A DNA stretch of 64,000 bases from NCBI GenBank assembly GCA_029432775.1, contig JAROAZ010000008.1, positions 62,001 to 126,000 of the forward strand. Direction: 5' to 3'. Shown here in pieces: positions 1-8,415 of the stretch (position 1 is its first letter; the number at the start of each line of letters is the position of its first letter). Both the position numbers and the translations under genes were made by a program. Source of the stretch: Pontiellaceae bacterium B12227. GTDB taxonomy: Bacteria; Verrucomicrobiota; Kiritimatiellia; Kiritimatiellales; Pontiellaceae. Under the pieces are notes generated by a model, which did not search any database, was not told where the DNA came from, and was given only the letters and a program-made list of their open reading frames with translations.

Positions 1-1
1 A

Positions 2-358
2 CGCATTGTTCATATACATGGCAATCTCAGAGAGTGGTTGGCTAGATACTGGAAGGATAAAGGACTGGTATTTCCTTATTCGGAATCCAGTCTGAAACGG
101 TGGCGTTCAGAGATATATCGTAAGGCCGAAGTTGATTCCATTCAGGATGGGGCAAGGCATTCATTTGCCACCTTCTACCTAGCACTCAATACCATCGAAG
201 ATACTTTGGAGGAGCTGGGCCATAGCGATACACAGATGCTGTTCCGGCATTACAAGGGATTAGCTAAAAACCGTAAGGAGCAGGCAAAGAAATATTTCGA
301 TACCCGGCCACCAGCGGGTGTGATTGAGTTCCCGGCAGCAAGGAAGGGGGTGGCATGA
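2..358 (+). CDS. Tyrosine recombinase (integrase), C-terminal part, cut by window edge
   Basis: The frame is open from base 2, so the start lies left of the window. The visible 118 residues are the end of a phage-type integrase catalytic domain: ARHSFAT supplies an Arg and the following His, LGHSDTQ the second His, and FRHYKG the Tyr that would attack DNA. The position at the edge of a block of plasmid and defence genes suggests it moves element A. Its stop overlaps the next ATG (ATGA), so the two genes are probably translationally coupled. Substrate site and full length cannot be seen. Confidence 0.85.
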   Translation, partial: RIVHIHGNLREWLARYWKDKGLVFPYSESSLKRWRSEIYRKAEVDSIQDGARHSFATFYLALNTIEDTLEELGHSDTQMLFRHYKGLAKNRKEQAKKYFDTRPPAGVIEFPAARKGVA

Positions 359-1146
359 TGTATTATTCAATTGGTTCTCCTGAACAGACTAGTGCAAAGG
401 AGTTTCTTGAGTCGTGTTGTGGCAATGATCTTAAGGTAAAGGAGCTTGCCGACAAAGCAAGAGCTATGATTTTAAGCTATACAGAGCATCGTAAGTTCAA
501 CGCCGATCCGGCTGCTCTAGAAGAGGCTGTAGAATGGCTTGGGTTAGTTGCGTATGCAAACGAGTTAGAGAAAGGCCGCGGTAGCGAAACAGATTCTGCG
601 CAAAAACAGATTAATAAAGCTGGGCGTGGGGTATTTGTACGTAAATATCTTGAAGATCTAAATGACTCCCTAATAAATATGCCAGATGATGTGTCCCAAG
701 AACTGCAAGTCGCCCTTAATACAATAGGCAATGATTTCATCATTCAGCGTTCCAAAATAGAGCATCTAACAGGTAGACCTGTCAAATTGGATAGCAATGA
801 GGAGCGCATTGTCAGGGAGTTATTTTTGGATGCAACACAGCATTTTTCTGAAGCGATTGGCCTTGCTGTTGAACACATAGGAAAAAGCGGATTGTTTTTC
901 AAGAAGTCTGCTTACAAGGAACCTGATCAACTTATTGTTGAACTGGTACGTGTCTACAAAAGTATCTTTGAGTCATGCAATCAAAAGTCCAAGGCATCAG
1001 CTACACCTTCAGGGCCATTATACACATTTGTTGCAGAAACATATTCTTTGTTTGATCTGCTACATGAGGATGTGGAATCTGGGCTTAGAGGGGCATTGGA
1101 GAAAATTCTCAAGTCATTTAACGATGCAGACTTGTCCCTGGATTAA
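355..1146 (+). CDS. Hypothetical protein coupled to the integrase
   Basis: 263 residues, starting in the ATGATG that overlaps the integrase stop. No signal peptide, membrane segment or metal-binding motif is visible; it reads as a soluble, mostly helical protein. I do not recognise the family. The overlap with the integrase suggests a shared transcript and perhaps a role in maintenance of the element, but that is only inference from position. Confidence 0.6.
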   Translation: MMYYSIGSPEQTSAKEFLESCCGNDLKVKELADKARAMILSYTEHRKFNADPAALEEAVEWLGLVAYANELEKGRGSETDSAQKQINKAGRGVFVRKYLEDLNDSLINMPDDVSQELQVALNTIGNDFIIQRSKIEHLTGRPVKLDSNEERIVRELFLDATQHFSEAIGLAVEHIGKSGLFFKKSAYKEPDQLIVELVRVYKSIFESCNQKSKASATPSGPLYTFVAETYSLFDLLHEDVESGLRGALEKILKSFNDADLSLD

Positions 1147-1237
1147 GTGGGATAGGTCAGCATTACAGCATAGGCCAGATATCATAGGTTGATCCGTGAA
1201 AGGCAGGGAATGGTTCCTTGCCGAAACGGAGAAAACT

Positions 1238-1435
1238 ATGAGACCGAAGATCAGACCTCGCTGTTTAAAAGCAACCCCCGCCTCTGAGTATGTCGGCATT
1301 AGCAGACGTTATTTGACTCAATTATCGCAGGAAGGAAAAATTCCATTTTCCAAAATTGGAACCCGCACGTACCTCTACGACATTGCAGACCTCGACGACT
1401 TTATTGACTCCCGCAAGGTAGGAGGTGGCCAGTGA
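1238..1435 (+). CDS. Small helix-turn-helix protein, excisionase-like
   Basis: 65 residues from the ATG at 1238; a GTG at 1196 would add 14 residues of no recognisable character. The pattern ATPASEYVGISRRYLTQL, then GKIPFSKIGTRTYLY and a DLDDFI end, is that of the MerR-like/HTH_17 DNA-binding fold of excisionases and small regulators. Lying a gene away from the integrase it is a natural candidate for the recombination directionality factor. A second gene of the same fold at 28388 competes for that role. Confidence 0.7.
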   Translation: MRPKIRPRCLKATPASEYVGISRRYLTQLSQEGKIPFSKIGTRTYLYDIADLDDFIDSRKVGGGQ

Positions 1436-1689
1436 ACAAGGAAGATCAATTCCGTCCACCTGAGCCGCACGAAATCGCCGCCAAACGGGAGTTCATGCTC
1501 CAACAGGTGTCAGAGGACTTCCCATCAAAGCTAAACCATTTCCGCAAGGCTTACGGGGGTTCTTTACGATCTGCCATCACTGCGAAATGTAATGAGTGTT
1601 GCTGGGGAGATATAAAAGCTATTCGAGAGTGTACTGGTTATGCCTGCCCGTTATGGGAACAACGCCCCTATAGGGAGGTACGCTCATGA
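1432..1689 (+). CDS. Small Cys-cluster protein of mobile elements
   Basis: 85 residues with a GTG start inside the stop of the previous gene (GTGA overlap). The second half carries CNECC, then ECTGYACPLW and a YR pair: a four-Cys cluster likely to bind zinc. Proteins with this C-x2-C ... C-x4-CPL pattern are common in phages and integrated elements and have no established function. It sits in a tight chain of small genes running from the integrase to the primase. Confidence 0.6.
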   Translation: MNKEDQFRPPEPHEIAAKREFMLQQVSEDFPSKLNHFRKAYGGSLRSAITAKCNECCWGDIKAIRECTGYACPLWEQRPYREVRS

Positions 1690-1907
1690 ACGGCAACATA
1701 GACGCACCCCATGTCCGTCGCTTCTGCTTCCAATGCAAGGAGGTCACCGGAACCGTGTTCAAGCCGATGCCGGCCGGGATTGGAAATGCCTGCAATCAAT
1801 GCGGAATGTTCCGGAAGCAGAAGCCCTATATCTCGAAGCGTGAGTTCAAATCACTAAGGCCTGAACAGGCACAGGGTGGAAGTCATGAATCAAACCGAGT
1901 GGGTTAA
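1686..1907 (+). CDS. Small zinc-ribbon protein
   Basis: 73 residues with an ATG overlapping the previous stop. Two CxxC pairs (CFQC and CNQC), about 20 residues apart, form a likely zinc ribbon; the rest is basic. Probably a DNA- or RNA-binding accessory protein of the element. Function unknown. The 3' end overlaps the start region of the primase gene, consistent with coupled translation. Confidence 0.5.
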   Translation: MNGNIDAPHVRRFCFQCKEVTGTVFKPMPAGIGNACNQCGMFRKQKPYISKREFKSLRPEQAQGGSHESNRVG

Positions 1908-3117
1908 AATACGAAAACTCCTTTGGGATGACGATGAGCATATTCTGATTGTCGATGATGTGAGGCAAACTAAGCCGATGAAGCTGGCTGGTAAAATTAC
2001 CGTTCAGCCCAAAGCTCAGTTCTGCTGTGGCAATTCTTTCAGGCCGAGCACTTCCAGACGAAAGGACAATGTTCAACAATTCCACACATGGGTAATTGAG
2101 TTTGATGATATGCCTATAGAGGATCAATGCAAGCTATGGGAACAGTCCGATATGCCACATACCTTGCGGGTTTTTTCTGGCAACAAATCAATCCATGTCT
2201 ACATCCGCCCAGAGAAAAGTGTGGATGCCAAACAATGGCAGCAGATAGCGAGCGACCTGAAACTGATATTTCCCGATGCCGATATGCGGGTGCTAACCGA
2301 TAGATGCCGGTTGACTCGTCTCCCAAATGGCATGAGAGGCAATATCTGCCAAGAAGTGGAGACCATAAAATCCCGGGTAGCCCTGAAAACATTGACTGAA
2401 TGGATAGCCAGGCAAGATGTCATAAAGGATAAAGGGATAAAGGCATATAGTAATAAAGATATAGAGAAAAATAATAATGATGAGTCCTTATCGGGGGTAG
2501 GTAAGTCGATTAGGGCGATGAACCGGGCCAAGGAAATGCTCCAAGAGAGGTATCCTCAACAATACCGGTTATATCACCGACTTGTTGAAGCTCGTTTTAA
2601 AGCTGAACGGGGGAAACGAAACGAACGATTGATAGAGCTGATCACGTTCCTGCACGACTCTGTCTGCATGGATGTAGCTATGCTATTTGCAGAACACTTT
2701 TACAAAGCCAATGCTATTTGTTTTTCCGATCCAATAGAAACCCATATGAAGGAGGCGAAAAGCCATTGGAATAATCTAGAGTCTGAATATCCAAACAGAT
2801 TGTCGGCATCAGAAAGGGAGTACTATCTAGCCATAACTAACCGTGAAAAAACCTTCTTCCGAATCTGCCGCAGCCTTGCTCACAAAGAAGGCTCTGAAGA
2901 CAAGTTCAATATACCAATGGCCCATTTCGGCCACAGGATGAATCTTGATGGTCAAGAGGTATCTAGGCTGATCAATGTCTTCAAGGTATATGAACTACTC
3001 AAAACAGTTTCCAAGGGCAGTCAGCACAAGCAAAACAAAGATGGTGTATTGGAAAGAGGAACGGCAGGTACGTATTGCTGGCTACCCGGGGATAGCCAAA
3101 TGAATGATGTCATCTAG
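1885..3117 (+). CDS. Archaeo-eukaryotic-type primase domain protein
   Basis: 410 residues; the ATG at 1885 has GGTGGA just upstream, while the GTG at 1876 would add three residues. The N-terminal half carries the AEP primase signature: TWVIEFDD with two acidic residues, then FSGNKSIHVYI supplying the S-x-H motif, then DADMRVLTDRCRLTRLPNG resembling the third motif and its flank. The C-terminal half shows no Walker motifs, so no helicase is fused. Likely primes replication of element A. Final gene of the leftmost rightward operon. Confidence 0.75.
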   Translation: MNQTEWVKIRKLLWDDDEHILIVDDVRQTKPMKLAGKITVQPKAQFCCGNSFRPSTSRRKDNVQQFHTWVIEFDDMPIEDQCKLWEQSDMPHTLRVFSGNKSIHVYIRPEKSVDAKQWQQIASDLKLIFPDADMRVLTDRCRLTRLPNGMRGNICQEVETIKSRVALKTLTEWIARQDVIKDKGIKAYSNKDIEKNNNDESLSGVGKSIRAMNRAKEMLQERYPQQYRLYHRLVEARFKAERGKRNERLIELITFLHDSVCMDVAMLFAEHFYKANAICFSDPIETHMKEAKSHWNNLESEYPNRLSASEREYYLAITNREKTFFRICRSLAHKEGSEDKFNIPMAHFGHRMNLDGQEVSRLINVFKVYELLKTVSKGSQHKQNKDGVLERGTAGTYCWLPGDSQMNDVI

Positions 3118-3388
3118 GGAGGTATGGAGGGATTAGCTCTTCTCCATCGAAAAACTTGACCGAAGCCCATCTATGCGAGATTCAAGCTCACCTATATGCC
3201 CCTGTACCCGTCATATACCTCATAACCCGGCTCAGAGGGGCTATTACGGCTGGCAATTGGCTGTGTGACAACTGCAGTAATGAAGCCCAATGATGTATGC
3301 GAGTACGTGCGCGCGAGGGGTTCTCTCTAAGCCCTTATGATTTCTAAAGAAAAGACAGTGCAGTAAAGGAGCATTTGCGCAGTGTCGA
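3118..3388. other. Convergent intergenic region
   Basis: About 270 bases between the primase stop and the stop of the leftward beta-helix gene. I see no convincing ORF, RNA gene or strong terminator hairpin. Confidence 0.5.
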
Positions 3389-4930
3389 TTATTTCATTCG
3401 GGCTTCAATCTTATAGAACCCTGCAACTTCAGTATTATGAACTATATCTGTGAAACTGTTTTGAGGATAATCAATGAAATCTAGTATCAGTTGAAATGAG
3501 TTCGTCAAACTAGGAGTCCATAATACGTTGTACCAACGGCCAGCAACGCACGCCCATTCAATAGTAGTAATAGGGATTTCGCTGGTTATTGTGAAAAGTG
3601 ATGCGGGGTCTTTCGGATTGGTATCGAAAATATATTCGGCCAAATCATATTGAAGGTCGCCATCTGTATCGGATAAAGCAGTAGCGATGGATGTATTTTC
3701 AAAATATAGAATTTCCCAATCATCCATCATTCCATCAGAATCTGAATCGTAGGCTTGAGCATTATATTCATAAGCACCAATGTCTACGATTGCATTATAT
3801 ATCCGAGGATTACTTTCATAGTCTTCAGTCGATGTTTCTGCATAGGAGTTCCTTCCTGCATCTCGGCAAGGTGATGCTGCAGATAATCTGAACATATTAT
3901 CATCTGCGGATATGAACTGTGGTTCGTTTGTTGTGTTACCGGAAACTCCGGCTATGAGGTCAGGGGAACATGTGTTGTATGCCGCCGCCCCATAAACGTT
4001 GTCAGGAACATTATGATAAATAATGGAGTTATAACAAAATACACTATGTGTGCCGCCTGAGCTCCAACCCGCAGAATTCCCAACGATGGTACAGTTCCTG
4101 GCCGTTCCTGAACTCATACCGCCACCGTAATCTGAAGAATAGTTGTTCACTATTATGCAGTTTATCGCGTCAGAATTCCAAGCTCCTCCTCCATTGTCGG
4201 ATGACCTATTTCCTGAAATGTAGCAACTATCTAAATCTGTGTAGTATGCTCCTCCTCCATTTACTGTCGCTCGGTTCGATGAAATATCACAATTACTAGC
4301 AGATCCAAGGGAAACCCCTCCTCCGCTCATCTCCGCAAAATTGTCAGTTATGGTGCAGTTATGAAGTATACTTTTGTACGTGCCTCCGCCTTGTCCTCCG
4401 GTATTGATAAGAGTTTTTTTTGCTCTATTTCCTGATATGACAGAGTCCACAACAGTCCCTGAATAAACACCTCCACCTTCTCCGTATCGGTAGGATGTTG
4501 ATGCTTTGGATATATTGCCCATGATGACGCAGTTGCTAATTACGGGTGTTGTACCGGAGCAATATATTCCTCCGCCGTTGTAATCCGAACCATTAGTGAT
4601 TTTAAAACCTGAAAGGGTTATCGATGTGTCATAGAGATAAAAACATCGGGTGATACCTTTTCCATCCACTGTCGCATACTCAGAACCATTCACGCTTTCA
4701 ACCGCGATACCTTTCGTAATTAAGATTCTGTTAGATAGTTCATATAGTCCATCAGCAACTAATACGGAATCTCCAGTAGTTGCTACATCTACAGCATTTT
4801 GAATATTCGTTGCAGAGGTTGCCCAACTTGTATATGGAGAGGAAGGAGTAAGATTATTCATGTCAACGTAGTGCGTGTCCGCTTGTGCCCCAACAGCTGT
4901 CAGCGCTAGCAATGCAATTAAGCTCTTCAT
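3389..4930 (-). CDS. Secreted right-handed beta-helix protein
   Basis: 513 residues from the ATG at 4930, which has AGGGGG about five bases upstream and begins a clear Sec signal peptide (MKSLIALLALTAVGAQA). The upstream 37 codons in frame look non-coding. The body repeats units of the type NNGGG-Y--- C-I--N, as in NGGGIYCSG, NGGGAYYTD and NGGGAWNSD, a pectate-lyase-like parallel beta-helix that binds or cleaves polysaccharide. The C-terminus has DSDSDGMMDDWE and DTDGD, calcium-binding repeats typical of exported PVC proteins. It is opposite in strand to its neighbours and unrelated to mobility, so it is cargo or a relic of host DNA. Confidence 0.8.
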   Translation of the reverse strand: MKSLIALLALTAVGAQADTHYVDMNNLTPSSPYTSWATSATNIQNAVDVATTGDSVLVADGLYELSNRILITKGIAVESVNGSEYATVDGKGITRCFYLYDTSITLSGFKITNGSDYNGGGIYCSGTTPVISNCVIMGNISKASTSYRYGEGGGVYSGTVVDSVISGNRAKKTLINTGGQGGGTYKSILHNCTITDNFAEMSGGGVSLGSASNCDISSNRATVNGGGAYYTDLDSCYISGNRSSDNGGGAWNSDAINCIIVNNYSSDYGGGMSSGTARNCTIVGNSAGWSSGGTHSVFCYNSIIYHNVPDNVYGAAAYNTCSPDLIAGVSGNTTNEPQFISADDNMFRLSAASPCRDAGRNSYAETSTEDYESNPRIYNAIVDIGAYEYNAQAYDSDSDGMMDDWEILYFENTSIATALSDTDGDLQYDLAEYIFDTNPKDPASLFTITSEIPITTIEWACVAGRWYNVLWTPSLTNSFQLILDFIDYPQNSFTDIVHNTEVAGFYKIEARMK

Positions 4931-5460
4931 CTGCCCCCTTAAAACAACTCCACTTAAGATGGCGGCACACACCACCAATATATCAAGTTTAGTAAATATC
5001 AGTTCCGCTGTCTTCCGTCTACTCGCAAGCATGCCTATCATTTATAAAAATGACATCTAAATAACAATATTGCCCATTTGAATAAGAGTAGATAGAGGTG
5101 AAAAATTTGGCAGATGGTTGTCTAACGATTGCCGACTGATTAAATCACATGTAAAGCGTCAACCGAGAAGCCCGAATCCATTCCTGAATCGCGTTTCTCC
5201 TCAAATAGAGGTTATTACCCATATGCGAACTAAGCGCACAAAATAGTCTCGAAAAGTGGCTGTGATATTAGCGGAGTTAGGATCGGCCTATAGGCTCCGG
5301 CTAACGGATCTGAGATACCTTATGTTCGGATCCAGATCAGGGTAGTTACACCAATTTTTTTGCAATTTTCCCCTCACATACCCATGCCGCTCTTTTTCAG
5401 GGGTAACTCAGCGATACCTCAGCACACATAGAGGGAGGGGGACTAATCAATCATCATTCT

Positions 5461-5486
5461 GAAATGAAAGGGTGACCTTTCATTTC
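5461..5486. promoter_or_regulatory. Perfect 11-bp inverted repeat
   Basis: GAAATGAAAGG, a 4-base spacer, then its exact complement. No T-tract follows, so an operator or a stem-loop is more likely than a terminator. It lies about 170 bases before the gene at 5659. Confidence 0.5.
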
Positions 5487-5584
5487 TCAGCAACTTTTCG
5501 TTCCTCAAAGCATGCTTTTCTCCCTACGGGAAAGTTTTGATTTGATTCGGATATGTATTCGGATCACTGGCCGTTGTGGCCGAG

Positions 5585-5600
5585 CATACCCACGGGTATG
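5585..5600. promoter_or_regulatory. Perfect 7-bp inverted repeat, operator candidate
   Basis: CATACCC-AC-GGGTATG, about 60 bases before the ATG at 5659, a position suited to a repressor or activator site for the small-gene operon. Confidence 0.4.
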
Positions 5601-5658
5601 AATCACAGTGTGTTAGTCTGATGCTATTCGACTGATGCGCAGCTAATGGAGAATAACA

Positions 5659-5991
5659 ATGAAACGCAAAGTAACAGTAGCAAAGATGGTCGCGATACTC
5701 AAAGAAGCAGGATACAGCACCTCACTTGTAGAGTGTATGAGCTCCAAGCAGATAGAGCAGCAGGTCAGTAGCCTCGATCGCACTACAAAGCGTTGCATGC
5801 GAACCGCCATAAACAAGACCAACAAGAAGCACGTCACCCGTACCAAGGCAGCATTTGGTGCCGAAGTGTCATTCATCAGCAAAGCCATCAGTGTCATCCG
5901 TAAGGCCTGGGACGATGCGCAACAGGAAGTTGATGCCGAAGCTCTCAAGAATCGCATCGAGTTCCTGAACAACAACGCCGAGGCGAAATAA
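5659..5991 (+). CDS. Hypothetical small basic protein
   Basis: 110 residues, ATG preceded by GGAGAAT. Lys/Arg-rich and predicted helical, with no motif I recognise; the basic middle section would suit nucleic-acid binding. First gene of the rightward cluster that goes on to radC and the ArdC-like protein. Confidence 0.6.
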   Translation: MKRKVTVAKMVAILKEAGYSTSLVECMSSKQIEQQVSSLDRTTKRCMRTAINKTNKKHVTRTKAAFGAEVSFISKAISVIRKAWDDAQQEVDAEALKNRIEFLNNNAEAK

Positions 5992-6056
5992 ATGATCTTC
6001 ATAGCCTGTGCACTGTTTATGGGGATTGATCCCCACCCCAACACAAGGAGCAAGCA

Positions 6057-6254
6057 ATGGGATGGCATATAGGTGGTACTTTTTGCGAGTGCCTAAAATG
6101 CGGCCGGCAATTCATGGGATCATGCACGATGGCTCTTTACGACCATATGGTTCGTGACCACGGACTCAGCGGGGTTGAGGCCCTGGCAAGTTCTGTAGAC
6201 TCGGTGAACCATAATGTCACCCAAGAACATTACACGATTCCAGGCATTGGATGA
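6057..6254 (+). CDS. Small C2H2-type zinc-finger protein
   Basis: 65 residues; AAGGAG lies eight bases before the ATG. CECLKCGRQF followed by YDHMVRDHG gives a C-x2-C ... H-x4-H arrangement like a single C2H2 finger. Prokaryotic single-finger proteins of this kind are common on plasmids and often act as DNA-binding regulators. Role here unknown. Confidence 0.6.
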   Translation: MGWHIGGTFCECLKCGRQFMGSCTMALYDHMVRDHGLSGVEALASSVDSVNHNVTQEHYTIPGIG

Positions 6255-6290
6255 CGGATCTGAGATCCGATTGTCGCGGATCTGGATCCG
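6255..6290. repeat. GGATC-type palindromic repeats
   Basis: A perfect 7+1+7 palindrome (CGGATCT-G-AGATCCG, 6255-6269) followed by CGGATCTGGATCCG (6277-6290). The first motif recurs exactly at 6330-6344, and close variants lie at 5305, 6766, 28893 and 29054. Confidence 0.7.
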
Positions 6291-6323
6291 GTGTCATATT
6301 CAAAAAAAACAAACCTGTTAACG

Positions 6324-6360
6324 GCGGTTCGGATCTGAGATCCGGGCCGCTTTTTCTTTT
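6324..6360 (+). terminator. Rho-independent terminator in the radC leader
   Basis: GCGGTT-CGGATCT-G-AGATCCG-GGCCGC can pair along its full length using two G-U pairs and is followed by TTTTTCTTTT. The loop and upper stem are a copy of the GGATC palindrome. It ends only 28 bases before the radC ATG, so it terminates the upstream gene or attenuates radC. Confidence 0.75.
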
Positions 6361-6388
6361 CATACAAACCATAAACCAAGGAGACATT

Positions 6389-6841
6389 ATGTTTGAAATC
6401 CATACTCAACTCGCTGTTCGTGAGAGATCTGAACAAGGCCCATTGATCATCACGCCAGAGCAGTGCGCCAAGTATCTCTCAAGTATTGAGGATCTGGCAC
6501 AGGAAGCATTCGTCATCATTACGTTGAATACGAAGAACCGGGCAATCAGCAAACATCTGATTAGCCTGGGTACCCTCAATTCCGCACTGGTTCACCCCCG
6601 TGAAGTTTTCAGGGTCGCCATCATGGACTGCGCGAACGCACTGCTGCTGGCACACAACCACCCATCGGGGGATGTCACACCTTCCGCTGAGGATATCAAG
6701 ATTACCCGCCAGCTTGTATCCGCCGGCCAGATCATGGGGATCAAGGTTCTGGATCATGTCATCCTCGGATCCGGATCCGGATCCCAAACCTCTAATCCAT
6801 TCCTGTCTCTGCGCGAGGCTGGACTGGTTAAATTCAGTTAA
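6389..6841 (+). CDS. radC: RadC-like JAB-domain protein
   Basis: 150 residues from the ATG at 6389, with AAGGAG upstream; the longer frame back to 6251 runs through the terminator hairpin and is not real. The JAMM motif is present: HNHPSGDVTPSAED, with LDHVILG following. This is the shortened form carried by plasmids and islands. Despite the name, RadC proteins have no proven repair role. Oddly, the loop after LDHVILG reads GSGSGS, encoded by three tandem GGATCC units that look like an inserted repeat. Confidence 0.9.
   Translation: MFEIHTQLAVRERSEQGPLIITPEQCAKYLSSIEDLAQEAFVIITLNTKNRAISKHLISLGTLNSALVHPREVFRVAIMDCANALLLAHNHPSGDVTPSAEDIKITRQLVSAGQIMGIKVLDHVILGSGSGSQTSNPFLSLREAGLVKFS
6766..6784 (+). 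repeat. Triple GGATCC repeat inside radC
   Basis: CGGATCC-GGATCC-GGATCC in frame within radC, encoding the Gly-Ser stretch between the JAMM domain and the last strand. Related to the intergenic GGATC palindromes. Confidence 0.7.
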
Positions 6842-6870
6842 ACCAAACAACAAACCAAGGCATAAGCAGC

Positions 6871-6900
6871 GGCTCTTACATTTTCGTGAGGGTCTTTTTT
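6871..6900 (+). terminator. Terminator-like hairpin before the 6927 gene
   Basis: GGCTCTTAC / GTGAGGGTC pair through a 6-base loop with G-U pairs and are followed by six Ts. A clamp GGCA (6859) / TGCC (6902) encloses hairpin and T-tract. The next ATG is 27 bases on. Confidence 0.65.
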
Positions 6901-6926
6901 GTGCCTGCAACAATAGGAGATACATC

Positions 6927-7340
6927 ATGATTAAGCTAAATGCATCCTTCAGTAAGAAGGTTCCCGCAGAGCAGGAGTATAGCTCTAAATCGTTTCTGGC
7001 TTCGGTGGAAGTAGAGCTTCCCTCTGGCGCCAGTGCCCAGGAACTTCGTCAGAAGATCCACGATACGTTTGAACTCGTTAAGCAGTCCGTGGAGGACGAA
7101 ATCAGTGCACAGGCGAAAGAATCATCCGGTACTCAGCAAGGCCCTCAGAAGCGCACTGACACATCAGGAAATGCCAGCAACAAACAGATCAAGTATATTC
7201 TCGATCTGGGCAAGGCCCGGCAAAAGGCATTGTCGGATCTCAACGTCGAAGCGGGTCGTCTGTACGGCGTCGATTCGATCTACAACCTGACCAAAATGGA
7301 TGCGTCACGATTCGTTGATGCCCTGAAGCAGGCTGCCTGA
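6927..7340 (+). CDS. Plasmid-type protein, possible DNA-binding accessory
   Basis: 137 residues from the ATG at 6927 (AGGAGA upstream). The C-terminal third (NKQIKYILDLGKARQ ... ASRFVDALK) matches a short helical module seen at the end of replication and recombination accessory proteins of plasmids. The N-terminal half is an unassigned alpha/beta segment, and the middle is a Ser/Gln-rich linker. Likely part of the element establishment set with radC, the PD-(D/E)XK nuclease and the ArdC-like protein. Confidence 0.65.
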   Translation: MIKLNASFSKKVPAEQEYSSKSFLASVEVELPSGASAQELRQKIHDTFELVKQSVEDEISAQAKESSGTQQGPQKRTDTSGNASNKQIKYILDLGKARQKALSDLNVEAGRLYGVDSIYNLTKMDASRFVDALKQAA

Positions 7341-7363
7341 AACCAATAACCAAACTATCGAGC

Positions 7364-7400
7364 AAGCCCCGTCATGCAATTCGGCATAACGGGGCTTTCT
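7364..7400 (+). terminator. Terminator-like hairpin before the PD-(D/E)XK nuclease gene
   Basis: AAGCCCCGT pairs with ACGGGGCTT, with an inner ATGC/GCAT stem, and is followed by a short T-rich run. The nuclease ATG follows 25 bases later with AAGGAG between. Confidence 0.7.
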
Positions 7401-7424
7401 TGTATCTATACCAAGGAGATTGAA

Positions 7425-8243
7425 ATGACCCTGCAAGAACTCAGAAAAAGACCACACTGGAGCTATAGCTCTCTCAACAGCCTACTGAACATCTGTTCGC
7501 TGCAATGGTACTTCCAGAAGATTGCCAAGCTCACACCCGCCCATGTATCAGTCAACCTTGTCAATGGTTCCTGCTACCACCGCACCCTCGATCAGATCTA
7601 TTTGGCCCGCAAGCTGGAGATGCCATTCTCGGCAGAGGAAGCCATGGACCTCTATACGGATGACTGGAGACGATCCTCCAAAGAGGAAAGCATTAAATAC
7701 GGCAAACTCGATGTTCAGGAAGTCGAGGAACAGGGCAGAGGGCTGATCAAGATCGCCTACGAAAACATAGATCCCACGGAGAAGATTCTTCAAGTGGGAG
7801 AAGTGTTCTGCGTACCGGTGATCCATCAGGGAGAATTTCTCACCAAACCCCTGATCGGAGAGTTTGACCTCGTCGTTGAAAAGGAAGGGAAACCTTTGGT
7901 AATCGACTGGAAAACCTCAGCGACCCGTTGGGCAAAAACCAAAGCTGATAAGTCACTACAAGCCACAGCCTACAGCTATGCCTACCAGCAGAAGCATGGG
8001 TTGAAGCCCAAAGTAAGGTTCGACGTGGCGGTAAAGAACAAGACGCCAGTATTCGAGCGATATCCAGCCTCTCGGGATCCGGACAGCTGGAACCTGCTCG
8101 GCACACTGGCATCCAAGGCGGAGGAAATAGTTAAGCATGACCTCTACTACCCTTCTTTGGAATCGTTTGCCTGCTCGGACTGTCCGTTCAAGGGCGCCTG
8201 CGAAGAATACTGTAAAGGCGGAGTAAAAGCCGAAGCAGCCTGA
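7425..8243 (+). CDS. PD-(D/E)XK nuclease, RecB/Cas4-like
   Basis: 272 residues from the ATG at 7425. SYSSLNSLLNICSLQWYFQ opens the fold as in RecB-family nucleases. GEFDLVV supplies the motif II Asp, and LVIDWKTSA supplies D-x-K, followed by the QATAYSYAY Gln/Tyr motif. CSDCPFKGACEEYC near the end gives Cys residues for a Cas4/AddB-like iron-sulfur or zinc site. Probably a DNA end-processing exonuclease used in replication or recombination of the element. Confidence 0.85.
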   Translation: MTLQELRKRPHWSYSSLNSLLNICSLQWYFQKIAKLTPAHVSVNLVNGSCYHRTLDQIYLARKLEMPFSAEEAMDLYTDDWRRSSKEESIKYGKLDVQEVEEQGRGLIKIAYENIDPTEKILQVGEVFCVPVIHQGEFLTKPLIGEFDLVVEKEGKPLVIDWKTSATRWAKTKADKSLQATAYSYAYQQKHGLKPKVRFDVAVKNKTPVFERYPASRDPDSWNLLGTLASKAEEIVKHDLYYPSLESFACSDCPFKGACEEYCKGGVKAEAA

Positions 8244-8352
8244 AGTATAGCTCATCCTGAGTTCAGCCAGATGAGCAGAAGATAATGGCATCACCCAAAG
8301 TCTTCAGGAACTCGGACGACTGATCCTGAACCAACAACCAAAACTAAAACTA

Positions 8353-8394
8353 GGCACGGAACGAAGCTCCCATGGTGGGAGCTTTTTTTGTGCC
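8353..8394 (+). terminator. Terminator-like hairpin before the ArdC-like gene
   Basis: AGCTCCCA-TGG-TGGGAGCT is a perfect 8-bp stem followed by seven Ts (8365-8389). GGCAC (8353) and GTGCC (8390) enclose it, repeating the layout seen before the 6927 gene. Confidence 0.8.
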
Positions 8395-8415
8395 TACAAC
8401 GAAAGGAAATGAACC

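Larger units (their letters stand above)
4931..5658. other. Regulatory region upstream of the small-gene cluster
   Basis: About 730 bases without a convincing gene. It holds copies of a GGATC-type palindrome (5305-5341), a perfect 11-bp inverted repeat (5461-5486) and a perfect 7-bp one (5585-5600). It probably carries promoters for both divergent genes; it could also contain an origin for element A, but no iterons are evident. Confidence 0.45.
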
